A stretch of DNA of 64,000 nt from Bombilactobacillus bombi (lineage in GTDB: Bacteria > Bacillota > Bacilli > Lactobacillales > Lactobacillaceae), in the NCBI RefSeq assembly GCF_964340835.1, contig NZ_OZ204251.1. One strand, 5' to 3'. This document shows, in pieces, positions 51,794 through 60,682 of the stretch (position 1 is the stretch's first letter; every line of letters starts with the position of its first letter). A model generated the notes under the pieces. The model saw only the letters and a list, made by a program, of their open reading frames with translations. It was not told the origin of the DNA and did not search any database. A program made the position numbers and the translations under genes.

Positions 51794-52582
51794 ATGGAAC
51801 GACAAACAAACTTGGTATTTCAGCCACAGATAGCTAAAAATAAACCTGAAACCATCAGACATGCTAATAATGTCTGTCCCTTCTGCGATTATGAAAATTT
51901 AAGTGATATTCTGGCACATGAAGATGATCGTATCTGGCTAGTAAATAAATATCGCACTTTAAAAGATACTTGGCAAACAATTATTATTGAGACTCATCAG
52001 CACGATGGTGATATTGCTAACTATTCGCAAAGTCAGAATCGACAAATAATAAATTTTGCTCTACAAAAATGGCAAGCAGTGATGGCTAGTCAAAAATACC
52101 AAAGTGTGCTTTTGTATAAAAACTTTGGTCCTTTGTCTGGGGGAAGTTTAAGTCATCCACATATGCAAATTGTGGGATTAGATAAAATCGATGTTCATGA
52201 TAATGTTTCTATTAATAATGTTTTAGGGATGTCTATTTGGCAGCAAGAGTCTTTGGTAGTTAATATTTCAACACAGCCAATAATTGGTTTTGTAGAAATT
52301 AATGTTTTACTGACGGATTCAAAAGCGCAAGCTACTTTGGCTGACATTATTCAAATTGTCGTGCGCTATTTGTTAAATGATTATTTAGGTGGTCGTTGTG
52401 ATTCTTATAATTTGTTTTTTTACGAATTTAATCAACAAGTAGCGGTCAAGATTGTGCCGCGTTTTGTTACATCACCTTATTTTGTAGGTTACAAAATTCC
52501 TCAAATTAATGATCATCAACAAATGTTACAAATAAAACAAGCATTGCAAAAGTTAATTTCTAAGCAATTGTTAAATAGCTAG
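51794..52582 (+). CDS. DUF4931/GalT-like protein of the HIT superfamily
   Basis: A 262-residue protein related to galactose-1-phosphate uridylyltransferase. It has a CPFCDYEN zinc-ribbon-like start (residues 29-36) and the HIT-type motif GGSLSHPHMQIVG near residue 120 with two His. True GalT has HxHxQ and acts on UDP-glucose; here the shorter length and DUF4931 pattern suggest another nucleotidyl transfer or hydrolysis reaction. No Leloir genes are adjacent. The gene has its own start region with GAAAGAAGG. Confidence 0.75.
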   Translation: MERQTNLVFQPQIAKNKPETIRHANNVCPFCDYENLSDILAHEDDRIWLVNKYRTLKDTWQTIIIETHQHDGDIANYSQSQNRQIINFALQKWQAVMASQKYQSVLLYKNFGPLSGGSLSHPHMQIVGLDKIDVHDNVSINNVLGMSIWQQESLVVNISTQPIIGFVEINVLLTDSKAQATLADIIQIVVRYLLNDYLGGRCDSYNLFFYEFNQQVAVKIVPRFVTSPYFVGYKIPQINDHQQMLQIKQALQKLISKQLLNS

Positions 52583-52599
52583 AATAATAAACAATTGTA

Positions 52600-52884
52600 T
52601 TAGGAGCTAGATTTACTATTAGTGATATTTAGTGAACCTAGCTTTTTTTGTTCATTTGGACTTTTTAAAATAATACCTTTCAATTCTTCTAAATCTAATT
52701 CATACAAATCAGCCAGGGCACATAATAGTTGAGCACTAATAGCAGTGTTGCTATTTTCTAAACGCTGAATAGTTGATTTGCTAGCTTTAATATGATACCG
52801 ATTATTTAATATAAAACTTAATTGACGAATAGAATAATGATTTTGTAGGCGTTGGTCTTTTAAGATTATTCTTATATTTTCCAT
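52600..52884 (-). CDS. XRE-type HTH protein, 94 aa
   Basis: A 94-residue protein with a Cro/CI helix-turn-helix at about residues 18-65 (IRQLSFILNNRYHIKASKSTIQRLENSNTAISAQLLCALADLYELDLEEL) and a short polar tail. No clear ribosome binding site precedes ATG 52884, so the start is uncertain. The C-terminal codons overlap the terminator shared with the convergent gene. The target is unknown. Confidence 0.65.
   Translation of the reverse strand: MENIRIILKDQRLQNHYSIRQLSFILNNRYHIKASKSTIQRLENSNTAISAQLLCALADLYELDLEELKGIILKSPNEQKKLGSLNITNSKSSS
52604..52649. terminator. Bidirectional terminator overlapping the XRE gene end
   Basis: GAGCTAG and CTAGCT arms, with inner pairing ACTA/TTAGT, form a hairpin followed by seven T on the plus strand. 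It ends the GalT-like gene transcript. Confidence 0.65.
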
Positions 52885-52998
52885 AAGCTAAATATTAACA
52901 AGAAGCGATGGTCAGACGCAACTATAACACTAATTAATTTAATACTGTTTTCAGCTGTGCGATAATAAAGACAATTAAAGAAAAAGAGGATTGTAATA

Positions 52999-54204
52999 AT
53001 GCTCAAAAATCAACATATTACTCTTTACGTGACTGGTAGTATCGCTGCTTATAAGGCATTAACTTTAGTTCGCATGCTGGTTAAACAACAAGCTCAAGTG
53101 CGGGTGGTAATGACTGCTGCGGCCCAAAAATTTGTAACACCTTTGAGCTTTCAAACTTTATCTAAGCACGAAGTCATGACTGACACTTTTGCTGGACAGC
53201 ATCCGACAATTGTCGATCATATCGAATTGGCTGACTGGACAGATTTAGCGGTAATTGCACCAGCTAGTGCTGATATAATCGGCAAAATGGCACAAGGGAT
53301 TGCAGATGATTTTGCGAGTTTGACTTTAATGGCAACCACAGCACCTAAATTAGTAGCGCCAGCAATGAATAATCATATGTGGTCTAATCCAGCAGTCCAA
53401 CGTAATATTCAACTACTGCAAGCAGATGGTATAAAGCTGATAGATCCTGAAACTGGTTTTTTGGCTGAAGGTTATCAGGGTAAAGGCCGCATGGCAGAGC
53501 CTCAACAAATCTTGGCAATGACTACTGCTAGCTTGTTTGTGCCAACAATATTAACGGGTAAAAAAATTTTAGTAACCGCTGGTGGTACACGTGAACGGTT
53601 AGATCCAGTACGCTTTTTGGCTAATGACTCCTCGGGAAAAATGGGCTATGCTATTGCCCAAGCTTTACAGCAGCGTGGAGCAGAAGTGACCTTAATTTCA
53701 GCGCCAACGAAATTAACGGCCCCAACGATGGTTAAATTACAGTCGATTACTAGCACTGAAGAGCTTTACGAGGCTGTTTTACAGAAATTTCCGAGTCAAG
53801 ATGCGTTAATTATGACAGCAGCAGTGGCAGATTTTAAACCAATAACAACGGCCCAGCAAAAAATCAAAAAAAATTCTGATAATAATCAATGGTCTTTAGA
53901 ATTAGAAAAGACACCAGATATTTTGCAAGCTGTAGCGCAAATAAAACGTCCTGATCAAATTACAATTGGCTTTGCAGCAGAAACACAAAATCTAGTTGCA
54001 AATGCTCGGAAAAAGTTAGTTCAAAAAAATTTAGACTTAGTCATCGCTAATGATGTTTCAAAACCAGGAGTAGGCTTTAATGGTGACACAAATCGAGTAA
54101 CGATGATTGCTTCTAATCAGCCGCCGATAACAACTGATTTATTACTTAAAAGCCAAATTGCTGAAAAAATAGCTGATCAATTAGAAAAAATAATCAATCA
54201 GTAA
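52999..54204 (+). CDS. coaBC: Bifunctional phosphopantothenoylcysteine decarboxylase/ligase
   Basis: A 401-residue fused enzyme of coenzyme A synthesis. The CoaC half (residues 1-180) is an FMN enzyme with VTGSIAAYKAL at the start and LVAPAMNNHMW as the substrate motif. The CoaB half (from about 190) starts VTAGGTRERLDPVRFLAND and has AAVADFKP and KIKK with the catalytic Lys. It adds Cys to phosphopantothenate and decarboxylates the product. AGAGG precedes ATG. It is a single gene with a strong terminator. Confidence 0.95.
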   Translation: MLKNQHITLYVTGSIAAYKALTLVRMLVKQQAQVRVVMTAAAQKFVTPLSFQTLSKHEVMTDTFAGQHPTIVDHIELADWTDLAVIAPASADIIGKMAQGIADDFASLTLMATTAPKLVAPAMNNHMWSNPAVQRNIQLLQADGIKLIDPETGFLAEGYQGKGRMAEPQQILAMTTASLFVPTILTGKKILVTAGGTRERLDPVRFLANDSSGKMGYAIAQALQQRGAEVTLISAPTKLTAPTMVKLQSITSTEELYEAVLQKFPSQDALIMTAAVADFKPITTAQQKIKKNSDNNQWSLELEKTPDILQAVAQIKRPDQITIGFAAETQNLVANARKKLVQKNLDLVIANDVSKPGVGFNGDTNRVTMIASNQPPITTDLLLKSQIAEKIADQLEKIINQ

Positions 54205-54282
54205 CTTGATAAATCTATAGATTAATTTTATTAAATTTTTTTTGAAATTTAAGATTTAGTGATAAATTAATAAAGTAAGATT

Positions 54283-54332
54283 AAATGATGCAAAAATTCT
54301 TATTCAATAAGAATTTTTGCATCATTTTTTAA
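54283..54332. terminator. Strong bidirectional terminator after coaBC
   Basis: A perfect 22-bp inverted repeat (54283-54304 with 54306-54327, GATGCAAAAATTCTTATT in the arm) with a one-base centre, followed by a T run. Confidence 0.85.
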
Positions 54333-54427
54333 TAATTAAAAGACATTATACAATCAAATAATTAGTGCAACACTTCTGTATGATGTTCTTTTATATAACA
54401 TATATCATTAGACTATTTTAATCATAT

Positions 54428-54490
54428 TTGACAAATTTTTATCTATAGTTATAATTAAATACGTATTAATACGTATTTAATTATAACTAT
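54428..54490 (+). promoter_or_regulatory. Promoter with 46-bp perfect palindrome (GntR operator)
   Basis: TTGACA (54428-54433), 16 bases, TATAAT (54450-54455). A perfect palindrome of 46 bases spans 54445-54490 and covers the -10 and start region. It holds two ATACGTAT sites (54459-54466 and 54469-54476), ten bases apart, so they face the same side of the helix. The GntR protein encoded next is the obvious binder. Confidence 0.75.
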
Positions 54491-54517
54491 TTTGATTAGA
54501 AAATAATGGAGTATAAG

Positions 54518-55216
54518 ATGTCAGAAGTTTTATATCAAAAAATTAGAGAAGATTTAAAAGCTAAAATTACGCAAGGATTTTATTCTCAAGGATCGAAATT
54601 GCCTAGTGAAACTAAATTGCAAGCTTACTATCAAGTAAGTAGAGTAACTTTACGTAATGCAGTTGATGGGCTAGTTAAAGAAGGTTTTATTGAAAGAGTG
54701 CAAGGTAAGGGCAGCTTTATTCGCAAACCACATAAAGTTAATCGTTTGATTAGAGAATCAAGTGTGGAGAGCTTTACAAAAGTAGCACATGCGAATGGAT
54801 TAGAACCAAGCTTTGAAATTTTAAAAATTGATCAAGTTAATTGTCCAAAACAATTTCAAGGAAAAATAGGGAAATCAATCATGTTGTATATTCAACGTTT
54901 ATGCAAAGTAGATGGTGATCCTATTATGTGGGAAAATAATTATTATGTTTTGCCAAGATTCGAACAGTTATCTAATTATAATTTAGAAGGTTCAATATAT
55001 AGTATTTTACAAAAACATTTTGGTATTAAGAATTTATACTCAGATGATACAACACTAAGTATGAGTCCTAGTAACTTAAAAAATTCTAAGATTTTAAATC
55101 GAACTATAGGATTCCCACTATTTAAACTAGAGACGATAGTACGTGATGAAAACAAGGACATTGTTCATGCAGGAATACAGTACATCGTTTCCGATCGTTA
55201 TCAATTTAAAATTTAA
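54518..55216 (+). CDS. GntR/UTRA regulator (FrlR-like position)
   Basis: A 232-residue HutC-type GntR regulator. The winged HTH lies in residues 1-70 (GSKLPSETKLQAYYQVSRVTLRNAV, then GKGSFI), the UTRA ligand domain in about 85-230. It stands before the LevR-type activator and the PTS operon. E. coli FrlR of the fructoselysine operon is of the same class, so sensing of a glycated amino acid phosphate is plausible. ATG 54518 follows GGAG by six bases. Confidence 0.85.
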   Translation: MSEVLYQKIREDLKAKITQGFYSQGSKLPSETKLQAYYQVSRVTLRNAVDGLVKEGFIERVQGKGSFIRKPHKVNRLIRESSVESFTKVAHANGLEPSFEILKIDQVNCPKQFQGKIGKSIMLYIQRLCKVDGDPIMWENNYYVLPRFEQLSNYNLEGSIYSILQKHFGIKNLYSDDTTLSMSPSNLKNSKILNRTIGFPLFKLETIVRDENKDIVHAGIQYIVSDRYQFKI

Positions 55217-55262
55217 TTTTATAACTGAAATTTTTGCATTTTAATTGGAGGGCTGTTAAATA

Positions 55263-58004
55263 ATGGAACAACAAATATTGGAAGTGTTGAAAAAATTGAC
55301 AGCAGCTAATAATTGGCAAAGTTATAAAATTTCTGCAGATTTTTTGTGTAAAAAATTTAATGTCAAAAGAAATACTGTTAGTCATTATTTGAATATTTTG
55401 TATAAAGAAGGTAAAGCAATAAAAATAAATTCACGACCAGTTATTTTTTGGCATAAAGAGATTTTAGAAAATAATTACCACGTTAAATTGGAAACAGAAT
55501 ATGAATCAATAGAAGCATTAGAAAAAGCAATCCAGTTATCATCCAAAGAAACAGCCTTTGATAAAGTGATTGGCAGTCAACAATCTTTATTTAACTCCAT
55601 TGCTAAACTTAAAGCCGCAGCAGGATATCCACCTATAGGATTACCAGTTTTGTTAACAGGTCCTACTGGTTCTGGTAAGAGCTTTTTAGCTAAGACTTAT
55701 TATGATTATTGTGTAGATAGTGGATTTTTAGGTGATAAATCAAAATTTGTTCATTTTAATTGCGCAGAATATGCTGATAATCCTGAATTACTAACAAGTA
55801 ATTTATTTGGATATAAAAAAGGGGCCTTTACAGGAGCTGATAAAGATAAAATAGGATTATTTGATGAGGCAGACGGTGGAATGCTCTTTTTAGATGAAAT
55901 TCATCGTTTAGATGCTAAGGGACAAGAAAAACTATTTAACTACTTAGATAATGGAATAATCACACCTTTAGGAGAAACGCATCATGGTCATAAAGTTAGT
56001 GTACGTTTAATATTTGCCACAACTGAAGATATTAAAAGTCATTTTTTGGATACTTTTATACGAAGAATTCCGATTCAGATAACTATTCCCAAATTAAATA
56101 ATCGTACACCACAAGAAAAGGAGAATTTAATAAAATTATTTTATTTAAGACAGGCACAAACTCTTAATAAGAATATTTTGTTAAATTCATCTATTTTAAA
56201 ATTGTTAATTGCTGCTGATTATCCAGGGAATGTTGGTGAATTAGAGAATACTATTTTAATATCAGTGGCTAATGCTTTACAAAAATGTAAGTCTGCAGAT
56301 GATAATGTGAACATTTTATTAGCTGATATGTCCATTAATGTGCTGAAACAAAGTATTAATAATCCTAATTTATTAACATTTAATAAGCAATATATAAAAA
56401 TATCACCTACTGATACTTTAGCAACAATAATTCAGCGAACTGAAACTACAAGTGATGAAATAAAAAAATATTTTTTAAAAATATTTTCCTTATATACTCA
56501 TTTATCATCATGTGGACAATTTATCGAACAAGCGATTACTATTATTAATTCTTTATGTGATTATTTGATTTTTGAAAAAGATAATAAAAATAATGCTTTT
56601 TCTTTGGAATTATTTAAGAACGTTTTTAAACATGAAATAGACAATATGGAAAATACTCAACAAATTCAATTAAATGGTAATTCCGCTTTAGTTTTATCTT
56701 ATTTTTACTACAATAGGCAATTTTCTAATTGGAGTTTAACTACTAAAGAAAATAAAACTGCTCAAAAAATAACTAATTATCTTGAAAAATCAGATTCTGG
56801 CATTAAAAGGTTGTCTGACCAGATAATGTCTACTTTAGAACAAAGTTTGAGTTTAAATAGTGACATAGTAGATAAAATTTTTATTCAACTTTATTTGAAA
56901 AGTATAATTAAGAACACTAAAAATTTAGATATTCGTTGTTTGGTACTTGCTCATGGATATTCAACTGCAAGTAGTATTGCCAATGTAGTTAATAATATGC
57001 AAAGAGAGCATTTAATCGATTCTATTGACATGCCTCTAGACATTGGAGTTCAGGATATTGGTCATCGTGTAAATAATTATATTCAAAATAGAAATATTCA
57101 TTCAGGACTAATTCTGATGGTAGATATGGGATCTCTAGAAGGTATAAAAGAATATATTGATGAAACGATTGATTTTCCAATTGGAATTATTAATAATGTT
57201 TCCACTCAATCAGTTTTAACAGTTTCACAACATATCAAGCAGCAACATGAATTAAAACAAATTATGGATGAAATTGGGCAAATTATTCCAATAACACAAA
57301 TTATTTACCCTAAGGAAATTAAGAAAAATTTAATCATTACTTGTTGTTTAACAGGTTTAGGAACTGCAAATCAGATTAGAAAGTTACTTTTAAAGAGTAT
57401 GCCTAATAATTTGAATATTGAAGTAAAAGCATTTGAAGTAACTAAATTACAAAATTCAAAAGAGATTATTGCCTTAAAAAAAGTTTACAATATTATTACA
57501 ATTGTAGGTACTATTGATCCAAAATTAGATAACATACCTTATATATCATTAGAGAGTATAATTTCTGGCAAAAAAATTCAAGAATTTAATAATATTTTGG
57601 ATGAATATGTATCGAATAGTCTTTTAAAACAATTTAATACTGAATTAATTCATAATTTTTCATTGGAGCGGGTAATTAATTCAATAACAATTTTAGATGT
57701 CAATATAGTAATGACAAATATTGATGAAGCAATGCGGAATTATACTGTTATTAGTGGGGAAAAATTAAGTAATGTTACTCGAATGTCACTATATGTTCAT
57801 GTTAGCTGTTTAATTGAACGATTGATAAGAAATGAACCGATTACTTCATATGATAATAAGTTATTAGATGACACTAATTCTCAAAAAAAATTTAGTCAGA
57901 TTAAAAGTGCCTTTAGTGTGATTGAAAATAAATATAGTGTCAAAATACCTGATAGTGAATATGGTTATATTTTTGATATTATTAGTTCTAACCAACAATT
58001 ATAG
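55263..58004 (+). CDS. LevR/GfrR-type sigma-54 activator with PTS regulatory domains
   Basis: A 913-residue activator. An N-terminal HTH (about 15-55) is followed by an AAA+ domain (about 100-330) with Walker A GPTGSGKS near 133, the sigma-54 contact GAFTGAD near 187 and Walker B LFLDEI near 210. Then come PRD1 (about 440-545), an EIIA-Man-like domain with His in LAHGYSTASS near 563, an EIIB-like domain (about 690-780) and PRD2 with His near 846 (YVHVSCLIERL). Such proteins switch on mannose-family PTS operons according to PTS phosphorylation. The operon behind it has a sigma-54 promoter. Confidence 0.92.
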   Translation: MEQQILEVLKKLTAANNWQSYKISADFLCKKFNVKRNTVSHYLNILYKEGKAIKINSRPVIFWHKEILENNYHVKLETEYESIEALEKAIQLSSKETAFDKVIGSQQSLFNSIAKLKAAAGYPPIGLPVLLTGPTGSGKSFLAKTYYDYCVDSGFLGDKSKFVHFNCAEYADNPELLTSNLFGYKKGAFTGADKDKIGLFDEADGGMLFLDEIHRLDAKGQEKLFNYLDNGIITPLGETHHGHKVSVRLIFATTEDIKSHFLDTFIRRIPIQITIPKLNNRTPQEKENLIKLFYLRQAQTLNKNILLNSSILKLLIAADYPGNVGELENTILISVANALQKCKSADDNVNILLADMSINVLKQSINNPNLLTFNKQYIKISPTDTLATIIQRTETTSDEIKKYFLKIFSLYTHLSSCGQFIEQAITIINSLCDYLIFEKDNKNNAFSLELFKNVFKHEIDNMENTQQIQLNGNSALVLSYFYYNRQFSNWSLTTKENKTAQKITNYLEKSDSGIKRLSDQIMSTLEQSLSLNSDIVDKIFIQLYLKSIIKNTKNLDIRCLVLAHGYSTASSIANVVNNMQREHLIDSIDMPLDIGVQDIGHRVNNYIQNRNIHSGLILMVDMGSLEGIKEYIDETIDFPIGIINNVSTQSVLTVSQHIKQQHELKQIMDEIGQIIPITQIIYPKEIKKNLIITCCLTGLGTANQIRKLLLKSMPNNLNIEVKAFEVTKLQNSKEIIALKKVYNIITIVGTIDPKLDNIPYISLESIISGKKIQEFNNILDEYVSNSLLKQFNTELIHNFSLERVINSITILDVNIVMTNIDEAMRNYTVISGEKLSNVTRMSLYVHVSCLIERLIRNEPITSYDNKLLDDTNSQKKFSQIKSAFSVIENKYSVKIPDSEYGYIFDIISSNQQL

Positions 58005-58024
58005 TATATTTTATTGGAATTTTT

Positions 58025-58053
58025 GAGCGTGCCACTTTTTGGCACGCTTTTTG
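58025..58053 (+). terminator. Terminator hairpin that also carries the sigma-54 promoter
   Basis: GCGTGCCA and TGGCACGC form a perfect eight-base stem with a five-base loop, followed by five T. It ends the activator gene. The right arm and T run are at the same time the -24 and -12 elements of the next promoter. Confidence 0.75.
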
Positions 58054-58055
58054 CT
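58040..58055 (+). promoter_or_regulatory. Sigma-54 (-24/-12) promoter of the PTS operon
   Basis: TGGCAC (58040-58045), five bases, TTGCT (58051-58055) matches the consensus TGGCAC-N5-TTGCW exactly. The GG and GC are ten bases apart, as needed. The expected start lies near 58065, about 27 bases before the EIIA start codon. The upstream gene encodes a matching activator. Confidence 0.88.
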
Positions 58056-58091
58056 TATATAAAAGTGTAATAAGTAAAGGAGTTAATAATA

Positions 58092-58502
58092 GTGAAATTA
58101 ATATTGGTTAGTCATGGACATTTAGCAAAAGGAATGAAAAATACATTAGAAATGATTGTTGGACATCAGGATAATGTTATTGCTTTATCTGCATATGGTG
58201 AAGAAAACAACGATTTTAAAACGATTGTTACAAGAGAAATAGAAAGTAATTCTCACCAGCCTATTGTTATTTTGACTGACATTTTAGGAGGATCTGTTAA
58301 TACTGAATTATCAAAAATGGTTATCCAGTATGAAGATGTCTTCTTAATTACTGGAATGAACTTATCACTTGCTTTAACTTTAGTTACTTATGCAGGTACA
58401 TTTGATGTTAAAAATATAAGCAGGATTGTAGCAGAATCACAAAAGAGCATTATCTTTATGAATCAAGCAATCCAACAAGCTAGTGAGGAGGAAGAATTAT
58501 GA
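58092..58502 (+). CDS. PTS EIIA, mannose family
   Basis: A 136-residue EIIA-Man domain protein. The phosphorylated His is His8 in LVSHGHLAKGM, and TDILGGSVNTEL is the second conserved loop. It takes phosphate from HPr and hands it to EIIB. The start is GTG, nine bases after AAAGGAG. The end overlaps the EIIB start by four bases (ATGA). First gene of the sigma-54 operon. Confidence 0.92.
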   Translation: MKLILVSHGHLAKGMKNTLEMIVGHQDNVIALSAYGEENNDFKTIVTREIESNSHQPIVILTDILGGSVNTELSKMVIQYEDVFLITGMNLSLALTLVTYAGTFDVKNISRIVAESQKSIIFMNQAIQQASEEEEL

Positions 58503-58969
58503 TTAAAATTATTCGAATTGATCATCGTTTATTACATGGTCAAGTAATATTTGCTTGGACAAAGTCCCAAGGTATTGAACGAATTATTGTTATTGACAAT
58601 CAAACTGCTGTAGATGATTTTAAAAAAATGTCCTTAAAGTTATCAAAGCCAGCTGATATCAAATTGAGTGTCTTTAGTGATGAACAAGCCATTGAGAGAA
58701 TGGACAAGATCAATGCTTTAAAAGACACTACTATGATTATTTTTGGAAACGTAGCTGAAACAGCAAAAGTTGCACCACATTTTACAGGTGTCACAGAAAT
58801 AAATTATGGGGGAATACCCGAACGTCAAGATACTAAAAAATATAGTAATGCTATTTATTTAACCCCCAAAGAAGTTAAAGAAAGTCAACAACTTAAGCAA
58901 TTAGGATTTAAATTATATATGCAACAGGTTCCAACTTCTAAAAGGGAGAGCTTGAATGATGTGATTTAA
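58499..58969 (+). CDS. PTS EIIB, mannose family
   Basis: A 156-residue EIIB of the mannose-fructose-sorbose family. The phosphorylated His is His13 in IDHRLLHGQV; the fold ends in the INYGGIPER and LTPKEV segments typical of these proteins. It receives phosphate from EIIA and passes it to the sugar during transport through EIIC/EIID. GAGGAGG precedes ATG, and the start overlaps the EIIA stop. Confidence 0.93.
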   Translation: MIKIIRIDHRLLHGQVIFAWTKSQGIERIIVIDNQTAVDDFKKMSLKLSKPADIKLSVFSDEQAIERMDKINALKDTTMIIFGNVAETAKVAPHFTGVTEINYGGIPERQDTKKYSNAIYLTPKEVKESQQLKQLGFKLYMQQVPTSKRESLNDVI

Positions 58970-58986
58970 ATAAGGAGGGATTATTC

Positions 58987-59765
58987 ATGCTTATTAAAGC
59001 TATCCTACTGGGTCTTGTTGGGGTATTTGGAAATATGGACTCAAGACTTTTAGGTAGAACAAATTTTGAACAACCGTTAGTTATGTCATGTTTGGTTGGT
59101 TTGGTTTTAGGAGACCTTCAAAAAGGTCTAGTAGTTGGTGTTGCATTGGAATTGATTTTCTTAGGTGTAGTTAATATTGGTGCTGCTGCTCCACCTGATA
59201 TGGTTTTGGGCTCTGTAATAGCAACTGCGTTTGCTATTTTGTCACATACTAACGCTCAAACAGCCTTAACTATTGCTTTGCCAGTAGCTATTTTAGGACA
59301 AATGATTGGTATTGTTTTAAGAATGTTTATGTCAACCTTTGGACATATGGCTATGAAAGAATTGATGAGGGCAAATTTGCTAAAGCGCGAAGTTATCACA
59401 TTATTTGGGGCCCCATTTTATATGCATTAATGTATTTTGTACCGATTTTCTTATCTGTGTATTTTGGAACTGGCGTAGTTAGTTCAATTGTTAAAATGGT
59501 TCCACAATGGTTAACTGATGGTTTAACCTTAGCAAGTAAAATTTTACCAGCATTTGGATTTGCATTGTTAATGCAAACAATGTTATCTAAAAAAACAGTT
59601 GTGTACTTATTAATTGGTTTTTTTATTACTGCTTATGGTCAACTTTCAGTCACTGGCGTAGCAATCTTTGCAGTATTACTAGTATTAGTACTTAATGAAG
59701 TTTTACCTAAGAAAAATACTGGAGTAACTTCTTCTGATTCAAGTGACGATTTAGAAGAATTATAA
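58987..59765 (+). pseudogene. PTS EIIC, mannose family, split by a -1 frameshift
   Basis: Together the two open parts would give an EIIC of about 258 residues, the normal length. The first frame (58987-59430) is sound up to about residue 122 (FGHMA), then continues with atypical sequence to a stop. From 59355 the -1 frame reads ERIDEGKFAKARSYH, then IIWGPILYALMYFVPIFL, which is the expected EIIC sequence and runs to 59765. Loss of one G (ATGGAAAG to ATGAAAG near 59353-59359) explains this. The ATG at 59430 opening the second part is therefore incidental. Unless it is a sequencing error, the PTS lacks a full EIIC. No slippery heptamer for programmed shifting is visible. Confidence 0.8.
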
Positions 59766-59783
59766 AAGAAAGGAGTGAAAAGA

Positions 59784-60635
59784 ATGCCTACTACTGCTGA
59801 AAATCCAATGAATTTGAATAAAAAGGAACTTAAACATCGTTATTGGTCATTTTTTTGGAGATCTTATGCTATTCAAGCTTCTTGGAACTATGAAGGACAA
59901 ATGAATATGGGCTTTCTTTATGGTATATCGCCAGTAATTGATAGTTTATATAGTAATACTAATAATGATCCAGAAGCGCTAGAAAAAAAGAAGGAAGCCT
60001 ATAAGCGTCATTTGGCATTTTATAATTGTACGCCTCAAACTAGTTCCTTTGTTTTGGGATTAGCTTCTTCAATGGAAGAGCAATATGCTAAAAATCCTAA
60101 AGAATTTAATCCGGATTCAATTAATGCAGTTAAATCTTCATTAATGGGACCTTTGTCTGGAGTTGGTGATTCCTTTTTTCAAGGTACTGTTAGAGTATTA
60201 GCTTTTGGACTGGGTCTGACTTTTGCTCGACAAGGTAGTATTTTGGGACCTATTCTTGCCATTTTGATTTCTGCTATTCCGTCAGTCTTAATTACTTATT
60301 ATGGTGGTAAGTATGGTTATACTGCTGGAAATCGTTTTTTGAAAAAACTGACAGATGAGGGAATCATGGATCGAGCAATGTATCTAGTTACTATAGTCGG
60401 TTTAATGGTTATTGGTTCAATGATTGCAAGTATGATTGGAATTACTACACCATTGCATATGGGTAAATCGTTTAAGTTACAGAAAACTTTAGATTCTATT
60501 TTTCCTCAAATGATTCCCCTAGCATTTACTTTCTTTATGTATTGGTTGCTCAAGAAAAAGGTAAGTACTGGCTGGATTATGACTATATGTATTGTCAGTG
60601 GCTTATTGTTAAGTGTTCTAGGCATTTTCGCCTAA
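59784..60635 (+). CDS. PTS EIID, mannose family
   Basis: A 283-residue EIID, the second membrane protein of mannose-family permeases. It has the RSYAIQASWNYEGQMNMGFLYGI start, the MEEQYAKNPKEFN stretch, and SLMGPLSGVGDSFFQGTVR in the middle; helices follow to the C-terminus. ATG 59784 follows AAAGGAG; GTG nine bases upstream is less likely. It should form the sugar channel with the EIIC gene before it, which is frameshifted here. Confidence 0.92.
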   Translation: MPTTAENPMNLNKKELKHRYWSFFWRSYAIQASWNYEGQMNMGFLYGISPVIDSLYSNTNNDPEALEKKKEAYKRHLAFYNCTPQTSSFVLGLASSMEEQYAKNPKEFNPDSINAVKSSLMGPLSGVGDSFFQGTVRVLAFGLGLTFARQGSILGPILAILISAIPSVLITYYGGKYGYTAGNRFLKKLTDEGIMDRAMYLVTIVGLMVIGSMIASMIGITTPLHMGKSFKLQKTLDSIFPQMIPLAFTFFMYWLLKKKVSTGWIMTICIVSGLLLSVLGIFA

Positions 60636-60682
60636 ATAAAATTTGGTAACAAAAATTAAAAAAATTTTTTGGAGGTATTGTT

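Noticed and set aside
59353..59430. Programmed -1 frameshift in EIIC
   Set aside because: No X-XXY-YYZ heptamer or downstream pseudoknot is visible at the point where the frames must switch; a one-base deletion or read error is simpler.
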